Below, piece after piece: positions 42,190 through 50,786 of a DNA stretch of 64,000 nucleotides (positions are counted from its first letter, which is position 1; the number at the start of each line of letters is the position of its first letter). The stretch is from Roseburia sp. (GTDB lineage: Bacteria > Bacillota > Clostridia > Lachnospirales > Lachnospiraceae): NCBI GenBank assembly GCA_017937095.1, contig JAGBEG010000013.1:62001-126000 (forward strand), written 5' to 3'. The position numbers and the translations under genes were made by a program. Below the pieces are notes generated by a model. It searched no databases. It had not been told where the DNA came from and saw only the letters and a list, made by a program, of their open reading frames with translations.

Positions 42190-43637
42190 GTACTTTAAAT
42201 CTGACCCTGCTCACCGATCTCTATGAGCTCACCATGATGCAGGGATATTTCAAGAATCACAATGAGGACGTCGTCGTCTTCGACGCCTTTTACCGCAGCA
42301 ACCCATGCGACGGCGGCTACTCCGTCTGTGCCGGACTTGCACAGGTCATTGATTACATCGAGAATCTGCACTTTGACGAGGACGATATCGCCTATCTGCG
42401 CGGGCTTAAGATCTTCGATGAGGATTTCCTCGCGTATCTGAGCAATTTCAAATTTTCCGGCGATATTTACGCCGTGCCGGAGGGCAGTCTCATTTTTCCG
42501 AGGGAGCCTCTGGTAAAAGTCGTCGCACCGATCATGGAAGCGCAGTTGATCGAGACTGCCATCTTAAACATCATAAATCACCAGTCCCTGATTGCGACAA
42601 AGGCGGCACGCGTCTGTTACGCCGCCAAGGGGGACAACGTTATGGAATTTGGCCTGCGCCGCGCACAGGGACCGGATTCCGGCACCTACGGCGCGAGAGC
42701 GGCAATCATCGGCGGCTGCAACGGCACATCGAACGTACTCGCCGGGCAGATGTTTCACGTTCCGGTGCTTGGCACGCACGCGCACAGTTGGATCATGAGC
42801 TTTCCGGACGAATACACCGCATTCAAAAAATACGCCGAGCTTTACCCTTCCGCCTGCATCCTGCTCGTGGACACTTACGACACCTTGAAATCCGGTATTC
42901 CAAACGCGATCCGGGTATTTACCGAGATGCGCGAAGCGGGCATTCCGCTGACTTATTACGGCATCCGCATGGACAGTGGCGACCTCGCCTACCTCTCCAA
43001 GCAGGTGCGGAAAATGCTCGATGCCGCCGGATTTACAGACGCGGTAATCTCCGCCTCCAACGACCTCGACGAGTACCTCATCGAGAGCTTAAAGCTGCAG
43101 GGCGCTACGATTACCTCCTGGGGCGTCGGCACGAACCTCATTACAGCGAAGGATAACCCTGCTTTCGGCGGCGTATACAAGCTTGCCGCGATCCGGGACG
43201 CCAACGGCAATTTCCAGCCGAAGATCAAGCTCTCCGAAAACGTGGAAAAAGTGACGAACCCGGGCAACAAGACCTTCTACCGCATTTATGACAAGCAGAC
43301 CGGAAAGATCCGGGCGGACCTGATCTGTCTGTGCGACGAGGTGTTCGACGAGAACGAGGAACTAAAGCTCTTCGATCCGAACGCCCCCTGGAAGAAGACA
43401 AAGCTCTCCGGCGGCAGCTACACAATGCGTGAAATGCTCGTTCCCGTCATCAAAGGCGGCAAGACCATCTACGAATCGCCGAGCGTCATGGAGATCAGAG
43501 ACATCTGTAATAAAGAAAAAGATACGATCTGGGATGAGACGAAGCGTTTTGTGAACCCACAGGAAATCTACGTGGATCTGTCCCAGAAGCTGTACGATAT
43601 GAAAACAGCACTTTTTAATAAAATGAGCATGGAGTAA
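42186..43637 (+). CDS. pncB: Nicotinate phosphoribosyltransferase
   Basis: A 483-residue enzyme making nicotinate mononucleotide from nicotinate and PRPP, the salvage entry to NAD. Motifs are TLLTDLYELTMMQGYF at the start, FGLRRAQGPDSG with the conserved phosphoribosyl-binding Arg pair, GTHAHSWIMSF, and YYGIRMDSGDLAYLS with SNDLDEYLI. The length is that of the Firmicute PncB2 group. ATG 42186 begins at the conserved N-terminus. The gene has an apparent operator, a mini-ORF leader and its own terminator. Confidence 0.96.
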   Translation: MSTLNLTLLTDLYELTMMQGYFKNHNEDVVVFDAFYRSNPCDGGYSVCAGLAQVIDYIENLHFDEDDIAYLRGLKIFDEDFLAYLSNFKFSGDIYAVPEGSLIFPREPLVKVVAPIMEAQLIETAILNIINHQSLIATKAARVCYAAKGDNVMEFGLRRAQGPDSGTYGARAAIIGGCNGTSNVLAGQMFHVPVLGTHAHSWIMSFPDEYTAFKKYAELYPSACILLVDTYDTLKSGIPNAIRVFTEMREAGIPLTYYGIRMDSGDLAYLSKQVRKMLDAAGFTDAVISASNDLDEYLIESLKLQGATITSWGVGTNLITAKDNPAFGGVYKLAAIRDANGNFQPKIKLSENVEKVTNPGNKTFYRIYDKQTGKIRADLICLCDEVFDENEELKLFDPNAPWKKTKLSGGSYTMREMLVPVIKGGKTIYESPSVMEIRDICNKEKDTIWDETKRFVNPQEIYVDLSQKLYDMKTALFNKMSME

Positions 43638-43671
43638 GCCGTATGGCTCATTCCAGACGCGCCCGAGGCGC

Positions 43672-43719
43672 AAAAGAACCGCCCCTGCAGCTTTGACTTG
43701 CTGTAAGGGCGGTTCTTTT
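43672..43719 (+). terminator. Rho-independent terminator of pncB
   Basis: Stem AAAAGAACCGCCC/GGGCGGTTCTTTT with inner CTGCAGC-type pairing, T-rich end. It starts 34 nt past the stop codon. Confidence 0.85.
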
Positions 43720-43778
43720 CTATTTTCCATGATACTTTATTCCGCAAAGAGCGTCCGCGATACTTTATGCGGCGGCGA

Positions 43779-44792
43779 TCAATTAAATCCCACGACCTTC
43801 TGTGACAGCTTATACGCCGCCACAGAAATCTTTCTGCCGCCCCTGCCCGGCAGATTCATGGTGCTTCCCATAATGCCCGCGCGCAGATGATGGAACAGAC
43901 GGATATCCTTGTCCTTGATATACTTCCACAGTTCACGCTTTTTCTCAAGGTTCTCCTCCGTACCGGAGCGTATCAGCATGATTGTCGAGATGACCGTGAT
44001 GATTTCCAGATAATTGAACATATAGCGGCGCAGCCTGCGGTCCTGAATTTTCCAGAGATCGAACTCATCCACCATGATCTTGTTCACGCGGATCTGCTGG
44101 TCGATGCGCGAGATCATGACGCGCTCATTGACCGACTGGTCGTCTCTTCCGATAAAATAGCGGTAGAAATCCACATCCATGTAATAGAGTGTGCGCACCG
44201 ACGGAAGCGGCTTGTAGACATAAATGTTATCTACATAAAACGTGTGCTTCGGCAGCTCCAGTCCACATTCACGCAGAAGCTTTGTGCGGTAAATGACCGA
44301 ATGCATCAGGATATACTGTCCCTTGTGAAAATGTCCCGCTTCCTTCCATGTAAAGAGCTGATCCTTCGGCAGATTGGAACAGCGCATGACCTTCTTGTGC
44401 TTTGCGCCCTCCTTCTCGTATACATAGTTGGCAATGAACATATCAAGCGCCCGGTTTCCGCCGGAAAGTTCCTTTAACTTCGCAAGAATCTTCGCATACG
44501 CCTCACCGTCTACCCAGTCGTCGCTGTCGACCACCTTAAAAAATAATCCGGTCGCATTGCGGATTCCGGTATTGACCGCCTCCCCATGCCCGCCGTTTTC
44601 CTGATGGATGGCACGGATAATGGACGGATATTTCTTCTCATACGCATCCGCAATCTCGGCAGTGCGGTCCTTCGAACCGTCGTCAACAATCAAAATCTCC
44701 ACATCCTCACCGCCCGGAAGAAGGGATTCAATGCATTTTTCCATATAATTTTCCGAGTTATAACACGGAATTGCAAACGTCAACAATTTCAT
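43779..44792 (-). CDS. Glycosyltransferase family 2 protein
   Basis: A 337-residue GT-A enzyme. The N-terminal catalytic domain has FAIPCYNSENYMEKCIESLL, VDDGSKDRT for nucleotide binding, NGGHGEAVNTGI and the metal-binding VDSDDW. Residues 200-337 are helical and basic, without membrane spans. TAGGAGAG precedes the ATG. It follows glf by 86 nt on the same strand, so it may transfer galactofuranose or another sugar to a surface glycan; donor and acceptor are inferred from context only. Confidence 0.93.
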   Translation of the reverse strand: MKLLTFAIPCYNSENYMEKCIESLLPGGEDVEILIVDDGSKDRTAEIADAYEKKYPSIIRAIHQENGGHGEAVNTGIRNATGLFFKVVDSDDWVDGEAYAKILAKLKELSGGNRALDMFIANYVYEKEGAKHKKVMRCSNLPKDQLFTWKEAGHFHKGQYILMHSVIYRTKLLRECGLELPKHTFYVDNIYVYKPLPSVRTLYYMDVDFYRYFIGRDDQSVNERVMISRIDQQIRVNKIMVDEFDLWKIQDRRLRRYMFNYLEIITVISTIMLIRSGTEENLEKKRELWKYIKDKDIRLFHHLRAGIMGSTMNLPGRGGRKISVAAYKLSQKVVGFN

Positions 44793-44878
44793 AGCTTCTC
44801 TCCTATTTTGCAGCAGTTCCGCTTTCCGGCTGAACTGTTACGTTATTTTCTCCAAAAAGGGCTCTGCCCCGTCTTATC

Positions 44879-46021
44879 CTACAACTGCTCTGCAAGCTCC
44901 ATCGCCTTTTTCGTCATGGCGTCAATGTTATAATACTTATATTCTGCAAGCCTGCCCAGCAGATGAAAATTCTTCATCCCCGCCGTCAGCGCACGGTACT
45001 TCTCATACAACGCCTGATTCTCTTCGTTCAGAATCGCATAGTAGGGGATCTCCCCTTCCGCCCCCGTATAGGCAAACGGATACTCTTTTACAATCGTCGT
45101 ACCTTTTGCATCCCGCTGCCCGGTCAGAAACTTAAACTCGGTAATTCTCGTAAAATCCTCGCTGACCGTATAATTCACCACGCTGTGTCCCTGATAGGAT
45201 TCCTCATCGTAGTGCTCGAACTTAAAATCAAGGGAACGGTACGGCAGTCTGCCGAATCTGCAGTCGAAAAGCTCGTCTAACGCCCCGGTATAGATCACAT
45301 CGCCCGCAAACGGCTCTCCCTCAAAATAGATAACGTCTCCCTCAAGCTTAAGCAGTTCCTTACAATCCACCCCGCACTTCACCGTAATGCCCGGGTGCGC
45401 AAGCATTTTCCCGAACATCGGCGTAAAGCCGTCCTTCGGAACGCCCTGGTATTTATCCTGAAAATAGCGGTTGTCATAGGAAATGAGAACCGGCACGCGC
45501 CCCGTGACCTCCGGGCTGATCTCCTCCGGCTTCTGTCCCCACTGCTTCATCGTGTAGCGCAGAAAAACATTCTCATAGACATACTGTGCGATCTCCCGGA
45601 TATCCGGGTCTTCATTTTCGCGCAGCTTCATGATCGGAACCCTGCTGCCCTCGCCGTACGCCGCAATAAGCTTTTTCTCTAAGCGGTCCGCCTTCTCCTT
45701 ATCGTATACCATATGTAGGGTGTTCAGATTGAACGGTACCGGAATCAACTGACCGCCGACCTTTGCGACCACCTCATGTCCGAACAGATACCATTCCGTA
45801 AAGCGGGAGAGATAAGAAAAGACCTCTTCCATTCCCGTGTGAAATATATGCGGTCCGTAATTATGAATCAGCACGCCGCTTTCGTCCTTCTCATCATAGC
45901 AATTGCCGCCGATATGATTTCTCCGCTCAATGACAAGAACCTTCTTCCCCTTTTCCTCTGCAAGCTTCCTCGCAGCCACAGCCCCGGCAATTCCGGCGCC
46001 TATGACAATACTGTCGTACAT
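44879..46021 (-). CDS. glf: UDP-galactopyranose mutase
   Basis: A 380-residue flavoenzyme converting UDP-galactopyranose to UDP-galactofuranose for cell-surface glycans. The FAD dinucleotide motif VIGAGIAGAVAARKLAE opens the protein, followed by RRNHIGGNCYDEKDE, HIFHT, and the substrate-binding YRSLDFKFEHYDEESYQG and LAEYKYYNIDAMTKKAM. Length is standard. TGGAGGAG precedes the ATG, and a strong sigmaA promoter lies 80-110 nt upstream. A glycosyltransferase gene follows. Confidence 0.97.
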   Translation of the reverse strand: MYDSIVIGAGIAGAVAARKLAEEKGKKVLVIERRNHIGGNCYDEKDESGVLIHNYGPHIFHTGMEEVFSYLSRFTEWYLFGHEVVAKVGGQLIPVPFNLNTLHMVYDKEKADRLEKKLIAAYGEGSRVPIMKLRENEDPDIREIAQYVYENVFLRYTMKQWGQKPEEISPEVTGRVPVLISYDNRYFQDKYQGVPKDGFTPMFGKMLAHPGITVKCGVDCKELLKLEGDVIYFEGEPFAGDVIYTGALDELFDCRFGRLPYRSLDFKFEHYDEESYQGHSVVNYTVSEDFTRITEFKFLTGQRDAKGTTIVKEYPFAYTGAEGEIPYYAILNEENQALYEKYRALTAGMKNFHLLGRLAEYKYYNIDAMTKKAMELAEQL

Positions 46022-46102
46022 CGCTCCTCCATTCTGTACCGTCGATAAAAACGTTATATGCGCCTTATGCAGACATGATACGCTACTGTACTAATCCGTT
46101 TC

Positions 46103-46131
46103 ATTATACACGCTTTGAGACGGTACGCCAA
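46103..46131 (-). promoter_or_regulatory. sigmaA promoter of glf
   Basis: On the minus strand, -35 TTGGCG, a 17-nt spacer and a perfect -10 TATAAT. Confidence 0.8.
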
Positions 46132-46448
46132 TTCATTTTTTCTTAGAAATTTCTGAATTTCACCAAAATTCGCTAAATTTCATGCTTTTTAAATTTTACG
46201 GTACTTTTGTTCATATTTTATTTACAAAAATCTAATAAACTTGGCATACGCTGGTCACAATTCCATTTTATATTATATTTAAATCAAAAGACAATCAGAT
46301 AAATTTTTCATAGAACTTTTTTCATTCCTGACAAGTGCTTGTCAGGTCACCTTGCTTAGTAATAAGCAAGGTTCCTCCCAGCAGATAGTGAGCAGGTTCA
46401 CATTGTGAATTTACTTCACTTCCAATACACACAATCTTTTTCATATGA
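46132..46448. other. Non-coding stretch with stacked hairpins
   Basis: A gene-free stretch between the glf promoter and the mutY terminator. Positions 46140-46320 are very AT-rich. Positions 46327-46420 carry two adjacent perfect hairpins, CTGACAAG-tg-CTTGTCAG and ACCTTGCTT-agtaat-AAGCAAGGT, then TTCACA-t-TGTGAA. On the minus strand GGGAGGA precedes them and six A residues follow. It could be a small RNA, a mobile-element remnant or a structured regulatory site; no known family is recognised. Confidence 0.45.
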
Positions 46449-46450
46449 AA

Positions 46451-46472
46451 AGCCGGTGCTTATGCACCGGCT
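46451..46472 (-). terminator. Probable terminator of mutY
   Basis: Perfect 9-bp stem AGCCGGTGC/GCACCGGCT with a 4-nt loop, 9 nt past the mutY stop. Only a short T-run follows. Confidence 0.65.
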
Positions 46473-46480
46473 CCCTCTTT

Positions 46481-47764
46481 TTAAAATCCGTCTTTTCCAA
46501 GCCGAAGCTTCATATACTCCGCATACGCCGCAAACGCGGAGGGAATTGCATAGCGTTCCCCTGCATCTTCTACATCCACGAAAAGTAGCTTCTCCTCAGA
46601 AGAAACGCCCTCCTCCTCTGCAAAGCCCGCCTCCTCCACCAGAATCGCATATCCCGTCATATGCCACTCAATATGGGAAAAAATATGCTTCGCGTCCGTA
46701 AGCTTCTCGACGCGCAGCGGCGCAAGTCCCTGTTCCTTGACAAAGGCGAGCGCTTCTTCCGGCGCGAGCTTCCCCAGTGCGTTCGGCAGCTCGTAAAGCC
46801 CCGCCAGAAGCCCCTTTGCAGGGCGCTTTCGGATTGCAACCTTATCGCCGTCCCGGATAATGAACACGGTGCGTTCCTCGATCTTACGCGCCTTTGCCTT
46901 GCTCTTTACCGGAAGCACGTCAATTTTATGCTCCTTTCTGGCAAGGCACAGATCGCGCCACGGACACTGTTCGCAGAGCGGCGCGCCGTTTGGCACACAG
47001 ACCGTAGCGCCAAGCTCCATGAGCGCCTGATTGAGCGCGCCGGGGAGATTTGCGCTGCGCCGCTTTCCCTCCGGCAGCGCGTCCTTTATCCGCCGGGAAA
47101 GCGCTTCCTCTTGTGCATTCGTGGCTTCAAGCCCATGCATCCGCCGGAGGAGCGCTTCCTCTTGTACATCCGCATCCTCAAGCCCGGGCATCCGCCGGAG
47201 GAGCGCTTCCTCCACCGCATCCGAAACCGTAAGTTCCTGCATCACCGCAAGAAGCCTCCGCTCCACCTCATTGCGGAAGGACTGCTTCATAATATCCGTA
47301 TCATCCGCCGCAGCGCGCGTTATGATGCGCAGCACATTGCCGTCCACTGCCGGAACGGAAATTCCATAGGCGATCGACGCGATCGCCCCCGCCGTATAGG
47401 AACCGATTCCCTTGAGCGAAAGCAGCTTCCCATAGTCGGCGGGAAGCACACCGCCGTGTTCCTCCATGACCGTGACCGCCGCCTTCTGCATGTTCCTAAC
47501 GCGGTTGTAATAACCAAGCCCTTCCCACAGCTTTAAAAGCTTATCCTCCGGGCACGCCGCCAATGCCGCCACATCCGGCAGTTCCGTGACAAACCGCTCA
47601 AAATAGGGCTTCACCGCTTCCACTCTGGTCTGCTGCAGCATGATTTCCGAGGCCCACACCCGGTAGGGCGTCGGCTCCTCGCGCCACGGAAGCACTCTTG
47701 CATGGTCGGCAAACCATGCAAGAAGCGGCTCTACAAGCTGTTCTAATTCAAAATCCTGTAACAT
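46481..47764 (-). CDS. mutY: A/G-specific adenine glycosylase
   Basis: A 427-residue base-excision enzyme removing adenine opposite 8-oxoguanine. The HhH-GPD domain has catalytic E40 (SEIMLQQTR), the LKGIGSYTAGAI hairpin (117-128) and D141 (VPAVDGNVLR). The Fe-S cysteines are C256, C264, C267 and C273. The C-terminal NUDIX_4-like domain (about 290-425) reads 8-oxoG. Residues 185-226 are an inserted tandem repeat (EEALLRRMPGLEDADVQ and a similar copy) absent from typical MutY, placed before the last helix of the catalytic domain. GGGAG precedes the ATG. Confidence 0.95.
   Translation of the reverse strand: MLQDFELEQLVEPLLAWFADHARVLPWREEPTPYRVWASEIMLQQTRVEAVKPYFERFVTELPDVAALAACPEDKLLKLWEGLGYYNRVRNMQKAAVTVMEEHGGVLPADYGKLLSLKGIGSYTAGAIASIAYGISVPAVDGNVLRIITRAAADDTDIMKQSFRNEVERRLLAVMQELTVSDAVEEALLRRMPGLEDADVQEEALLRRMHGLEATNAQEEALSRRIKDALPEGKRRSANLPGALNQALMELGATVCVPNGAPLCEQCPWRDLCLARKEHKIDVLPVKSKAKARKIEERTVFIIRDGDKVAIRKRPAKGLLAGLYELPNALGKLAPEEALAFVKEQGLAPLRVEKLTDAKHIFSHIEWHMTGYAILVEEAGFAEEEGVSSEEKLLFVDVEDAGERYAIPSAFAAYAEYMKLRLGKDGF
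47101..47212. repeat. 51-bp tandem repeat inside mutY
   Basis: Unit starts GCGCTTCCTC at 47101, 47152 and 47203, an exact period of 51 bp (17 codons) with 2.2 copies. The frame is preserved. Confidence 0.9.
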
Positions 47765-47844
47765 TCTGTTTCTCCCAAACCGAGTATCTTCTAATCCTTA
47801 ATGCTACCTTACCTGTTCCCATCAAGCATATCACACATCCCGCA

Positions 47845-49023
47845 TTACCTCAGCCCCAAGCCTGCGGTAAATGCACTGATTTTCTTTAGACATTCCTTTA
47901 TCACATCCTTGGAATAAGCGTAAGAGCAGCGGATATACCCCTCCCCGCAGTCGCCGAACGCATTTCCCGGAATCACCGCGACCTTCTGCTCCTTTAAGAG
48001 CCGTTCACAAAATTCCATCGAGGTAAGCCCCGTCTCCTTGACGGAAGGAAATACATAAAAAGCTCCCTCCGGCTCTGCGACAGAAAGCCCCATTGACCGA
48101 AAGCCCTCCACCATCAGATGGCGGCGCTCGTCATATTCTTTTCGCATCACTTCAATCTCCGCATCCCGCACCGGACTTGTCAGTGCCTCCAGCGCCGCAT
48201 ACTGCGAGGTCGTCCCCGCCGACATCGTCGTGAACTGATGAATCTTATTCATATGGAAAATCACATCCGCCGGTCCCGCCGCAATTCCCATACGCCAGCC
48301 CGTCATTGCGAACGCCTTGGAAAAGCCGTTTAGTACAACACAGCGCTCATACATATCCGGCAGGGACGCAATCGACACATGGCGTCTGCCGTAGGTCAGC
48401 TCCGCGTAGATTTCATCGGTAATCACAAAAATATCATGCTCGATAACTACCTCGCGTATCGCCTCTAAATCCTCCCGCTCCATGATCGCGCCCGTCGGAT
48501 TGTTCGGGAAAGAAATCAGAAGTACCTTTGTCTTTTCCGTAATCCGCTCCGACAGTTCCTGCGCCGTCAGACGGAAGTGATTCTTTGCCTGCAGCGGAAT
48601 AGAAACCGGCACGCCCCCGCACAGCTCGATGCAGGGAATATACGACACATAGGCAGGCTCTACGACCAATACCTCGTCCCCGGGATTTACCAGTGTACGG
48701 AGTGCAAGATCGATTCCTTCGCTCGCTCCCATCGTAATCAGAACCTCATCTGCCTTGTCGTAGTGCAGGTCGAACTTCTCTAAATATTCTGCCGCCGCCG
48801 CGCGAAGCTCAACCGTACCGCGGTTATCCGTGTATTTTGTCTCGGCGCGTCTTATAGACGCAATCGCCGCCTCCCTTACATGCTCCGGCGTCGTGAAATC
48901 CGGCTCGCCCACCCCGAGGGAAAGCGCGCCCTCCATCGTGTTGGCTATATCAAAGAAATCCTTGATTCCCGAATCAGGCATTTCCTTTACAATTTTAGAT
49001 ATATAGGATCGTTTTGTGCTCAT
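47845..49023 (-). CDS. Class I/II aminotransferase (PatA/AspC-like)
   Basis: A 392-residue PLP enzyme of fold type I, subgroup I-gamma. ATG 49023 (MSTKRSYISKIVKEMPDSG) is used because AAAGGAG lies 7 nt upstream. Conserved segments are LSLGVGEPDFTTPEHV, TDNRGTVELRAAAAEYL, MGASEGIDLALRTLV, SFPNNPTGA, ITDEIYAELTYG, the PLP-lysine motif NGFSKAFAMTGWRMG and the final YIRCSYAYS arginine. Aspartate or N-acetyl-LL-diaminopimelate aminotransferase are the likely roles; sequence alone does not separate them. Confidence 0.9.
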   Translation of the reverse strand: MSTKRSYISKIVKEMPDSGIKDFFDIANTMEGALSLGVGEPDFTTPEHVREAAIASIRRAETKYTDNRGTVELRAAAAEYLEKFDLHYDKADEVLITMGASEGIDLALRTLVNPGDEVLVVEPAYVSYIPCIELCGGVPVSIPLQAKNHFRLTAQELSERITEKTKVLLISFPNNPTGAIMEREDLEAIREVVIEHDIFVITDEIYAELTYGRRHVSIASLPDMYERCVVLNGFSKAFAMTGWRMGIAAGPADVIFHMNKIHQFTTMSAGTTSQYAALEALTSPVRDAEIEVMRKEYDERRHLMVEGFRSMGLSVAEPEGAFYVFPSVKETGLTSMEFCERLLKEQKVAVIPGNAFGDCGEGYIRCSYAYSKDVIKECLKKISAFTAGLGLR

Positions 49024-49122
49024 AACATTGCTCCTTTGTTCACGGGCTTTCGCCCTGATACTGCTCATTCCTTACGTGGACAGTATACCCCTTTTCTTAC
49101 AAAATGAAAATAGAGAAATCTA

Positions 49123-49151
49123 TTGACAAATTCCCCCAAAAGCAGTACTCT
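49123..49151 (+). promoter_or_regulatory. sigmaA promoter of crt
   Basis: Perfect -35 TTGACA, a 17-nt spacer and -10 TACTCT, about 53 nt before the start codon. Confidence 0.6.
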
Positions 49152-49204
49152 GATAATAAGGTTTTTGTTAATTTTTTATCAAACTATTCAGGAGGGTTTT
49201 AAGA

Positions 49205-50008
49205 ATGAGTGAATTTAACAACTTAAAATTGGAAGTCGCTGACGAGATCGCAGTTCTTACCATTTCAAGACCTGCTGCATTAAACGCATTGAACAGCGAG
49301 ACTTTAGACGAGCTGAATGTTGCTCTGACCGAGATCGAAGCAAGAGACGACGTTAAGGTTGTCATCTTAACAGGCGGTCCGGACAAGAAGGGCAACGAGT
49401 TCAAGTCCTTCGTTGCAGGCGCCGATATCGCTGAGATGGTGAACTTCACCGCAGCAGAGGCAAGAGCATTCGGTATGAAGGCTTCCGTTCCTTTCTTTAA
49501 GCTGATGAACATGCGTCAGGTTACCATCGCAGCAGTAAACGGCTTCGCACTTGGCGGCGGCTGTGAGATCTCCATGGCATGTGATATCCGTATCGCTTCC
49601 GACAACGCTGTATTCGGACAGCCTGAGTGCGGTCTTGGAATCATTCCTGGATTCGGCGGCACACAGAGACTTGCCCGTCTGGTTGGTATGGGACGCGCGA
49701 AGGAAATGATCTTCACCTGCGACAATATCGACGCGAACGAGGCATACCGCATCGGTCTTGTAAATAAAGTCGTTGCTCCGGAAGAGCTGATGTCCACAGC
49801 AAAGGCTATGGCTGCTAAGATCATCTCCAAGGGAAGCTACGCTGTATCCATCGCAAAGGCTGCCATCAACAACGGTTACGACATGGATATCAAGAACGCT
49901 GTTGAGATGGAAGCAAACCTTTTCGGTGTTACCTGCTCCACAAACGACAAGAAGGAAGGCATGAGCGCTTTCTTAGAGAGAAGAGCTGCAAACCTGACTG
50001 ACTTCTAA
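49205..50008 (+). CDS. crt: Short-chain enoyl-CoA hydratase (crotonase)
   Basis: A 267-residue crotonase hydrating crotonyl-CoA to 3-hydroxybutyryl-CoA; in Clostridia it acts in the butyrate pathway in the dehydrating direction. The oxyanion-hole segments are FVAGADIAEM and AVNGFALGGGCEISMACD, and the two catalytic Glu residues lie in GGGCEIS and QPECGLGIIPGFGGT. It lacks a stop-transfer or targeting signal. It stands alone here, whereas crt usually lies with bcd-etfBA-hbd-thl. Its codon choice looks like that of a highly expressed gene. GGAGGG precedes the ATG. Confidence 0.94.
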   Translation: MSEFNNLKLEVADEIAVLTISRPAALNALNSETLDELNVALTEIEARDDVKVVILTGGPDKKGNEFKSFVAGADIAEMVNFTAAEARAFGMKASVPFFKLMNMRQVTIAAVNGFALGGGCEISMACDIRIASDNAVFGQPECGLGIIPGFGGTQRLARLVGMGRAKEMIFTCDNIDANEAYRIGLVNKVVAPEELMSTAKAMAAKIISKGSYAVSIAKAAINNGYDMDIKNAVEMEANLFGVTCSTNDKKEGMSAFLERRAANLTDF

Positions 50009-50037
50009 GATTTTTCCAGCTATAATTAAGTAAAACC

Positions 50038-50090
50038 AAGTCCCCTGCAGGTCACTGAAATATATCATGACCCGCAGGGGACTTTTATTT
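50038..50090 (+). terminator. Rho-independent terminator of crt
   Basis: AAGTCCCCTGC-GGTCA pairs with TGACC-CGCAGGGGACTT (one bulge), followed by TTATTT. Confidence 0.88.
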
Positions 50091-50099
50091 AGGAATTTT

Positions 50100-50786
50100 C
50101 TACACCTCTTCCAGGTAATTTTTCAGTTCTTCCACGAGCAGATAAACCGTCGTTCCCGGATCATACTCAGATGGCTTTCTTTTTGTTCGATCAAATTCCG
50201 CCATTCTTCTTTTGGCATGCTTGATTGCGGTATTCACACCATCATAACGGTCTGCATTCGCAAAAATATCCGCATCATTCTTTTGATACATTCCATCTCC
50301 CAAATCATACTGTTGAAATATTTCATTGAGTTTTCTACTCCATTCATCCCGATGTAATGCGGAATCACTATAATAAAAATGTAGATATATCCAATACTCA
50401 AAGCACTGATTGCTCCATGCTACTTTGTATCCTCTTTTCTCAGCTTCTTCTATCGCCTGATCAAAGTCTTCAAAATCATCTTTATCAAAGACGACCCAGA
50501 TATTCTGATAAATAACTTTCGCCCGATTAACAAGCTCTTCTGTCTTCTCTATCAGCTTTCTGGTAGCTATTCCCTCGCCAAATATATCAGTCAAGGGTAT
50601 CTCCACTACATTGATTGTCCCGCCGATTCGCTCTTCGATAAGTTTTTGCATCCCTTTAAAGTACAACGGCTCTGTTTTCTTACCTTCTGTTACGATAAGG
50701 AACGAATTCGCCCTGGGCTGCTTAAAACCATAATCCCGCCGTTTTCTTTCCTCTCTGCGTTTTTTAAACAAATCATCCGTTCCCAC
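50100..50786 (-). CDS. RloB-family protein, probable defence effector (AbiL-like)
   Basis: A 228-residue RloB-like protein with a Toprim-type core. The conserved Glu strand is SFLIVTEGKKTEPLYFKG (about 28-45) and the acidic strand is IWVVFDKDDFEDF; WSNQCFEYWIYLHF and a C-terminal helix follow. It starts at GTG 50786, immediately after the stop of the ATPase gene, with AAGGTGAG overlapping that gene's end, so translation is coupled. RloB with a partner ATPase corresponds to lactococcal AbiL and related anti-phage systems; activity here is inferred. Confidence 0.85.
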   Translation of the reverse strand: MGTDDLFKKRREERKRRDYGFKQPRANSFLIVTEGKKTEPLYFKGMQKLIEERIGGTINVVEIPLTDIFGEGIATRKLIEKTEELVNRAKVIYQNIWVVFDKDDFEDFDQAIEEAEKRGYKVAWSNQCFEYWIYLHFYYSDSALHRDEWSRKLNEIFQQYDLGDGMYQKNDADIFANADRYDGVNTAIKHAKRRMAEFDRTKRKPSEYDPGTTVYLLVEELKNYLEEV

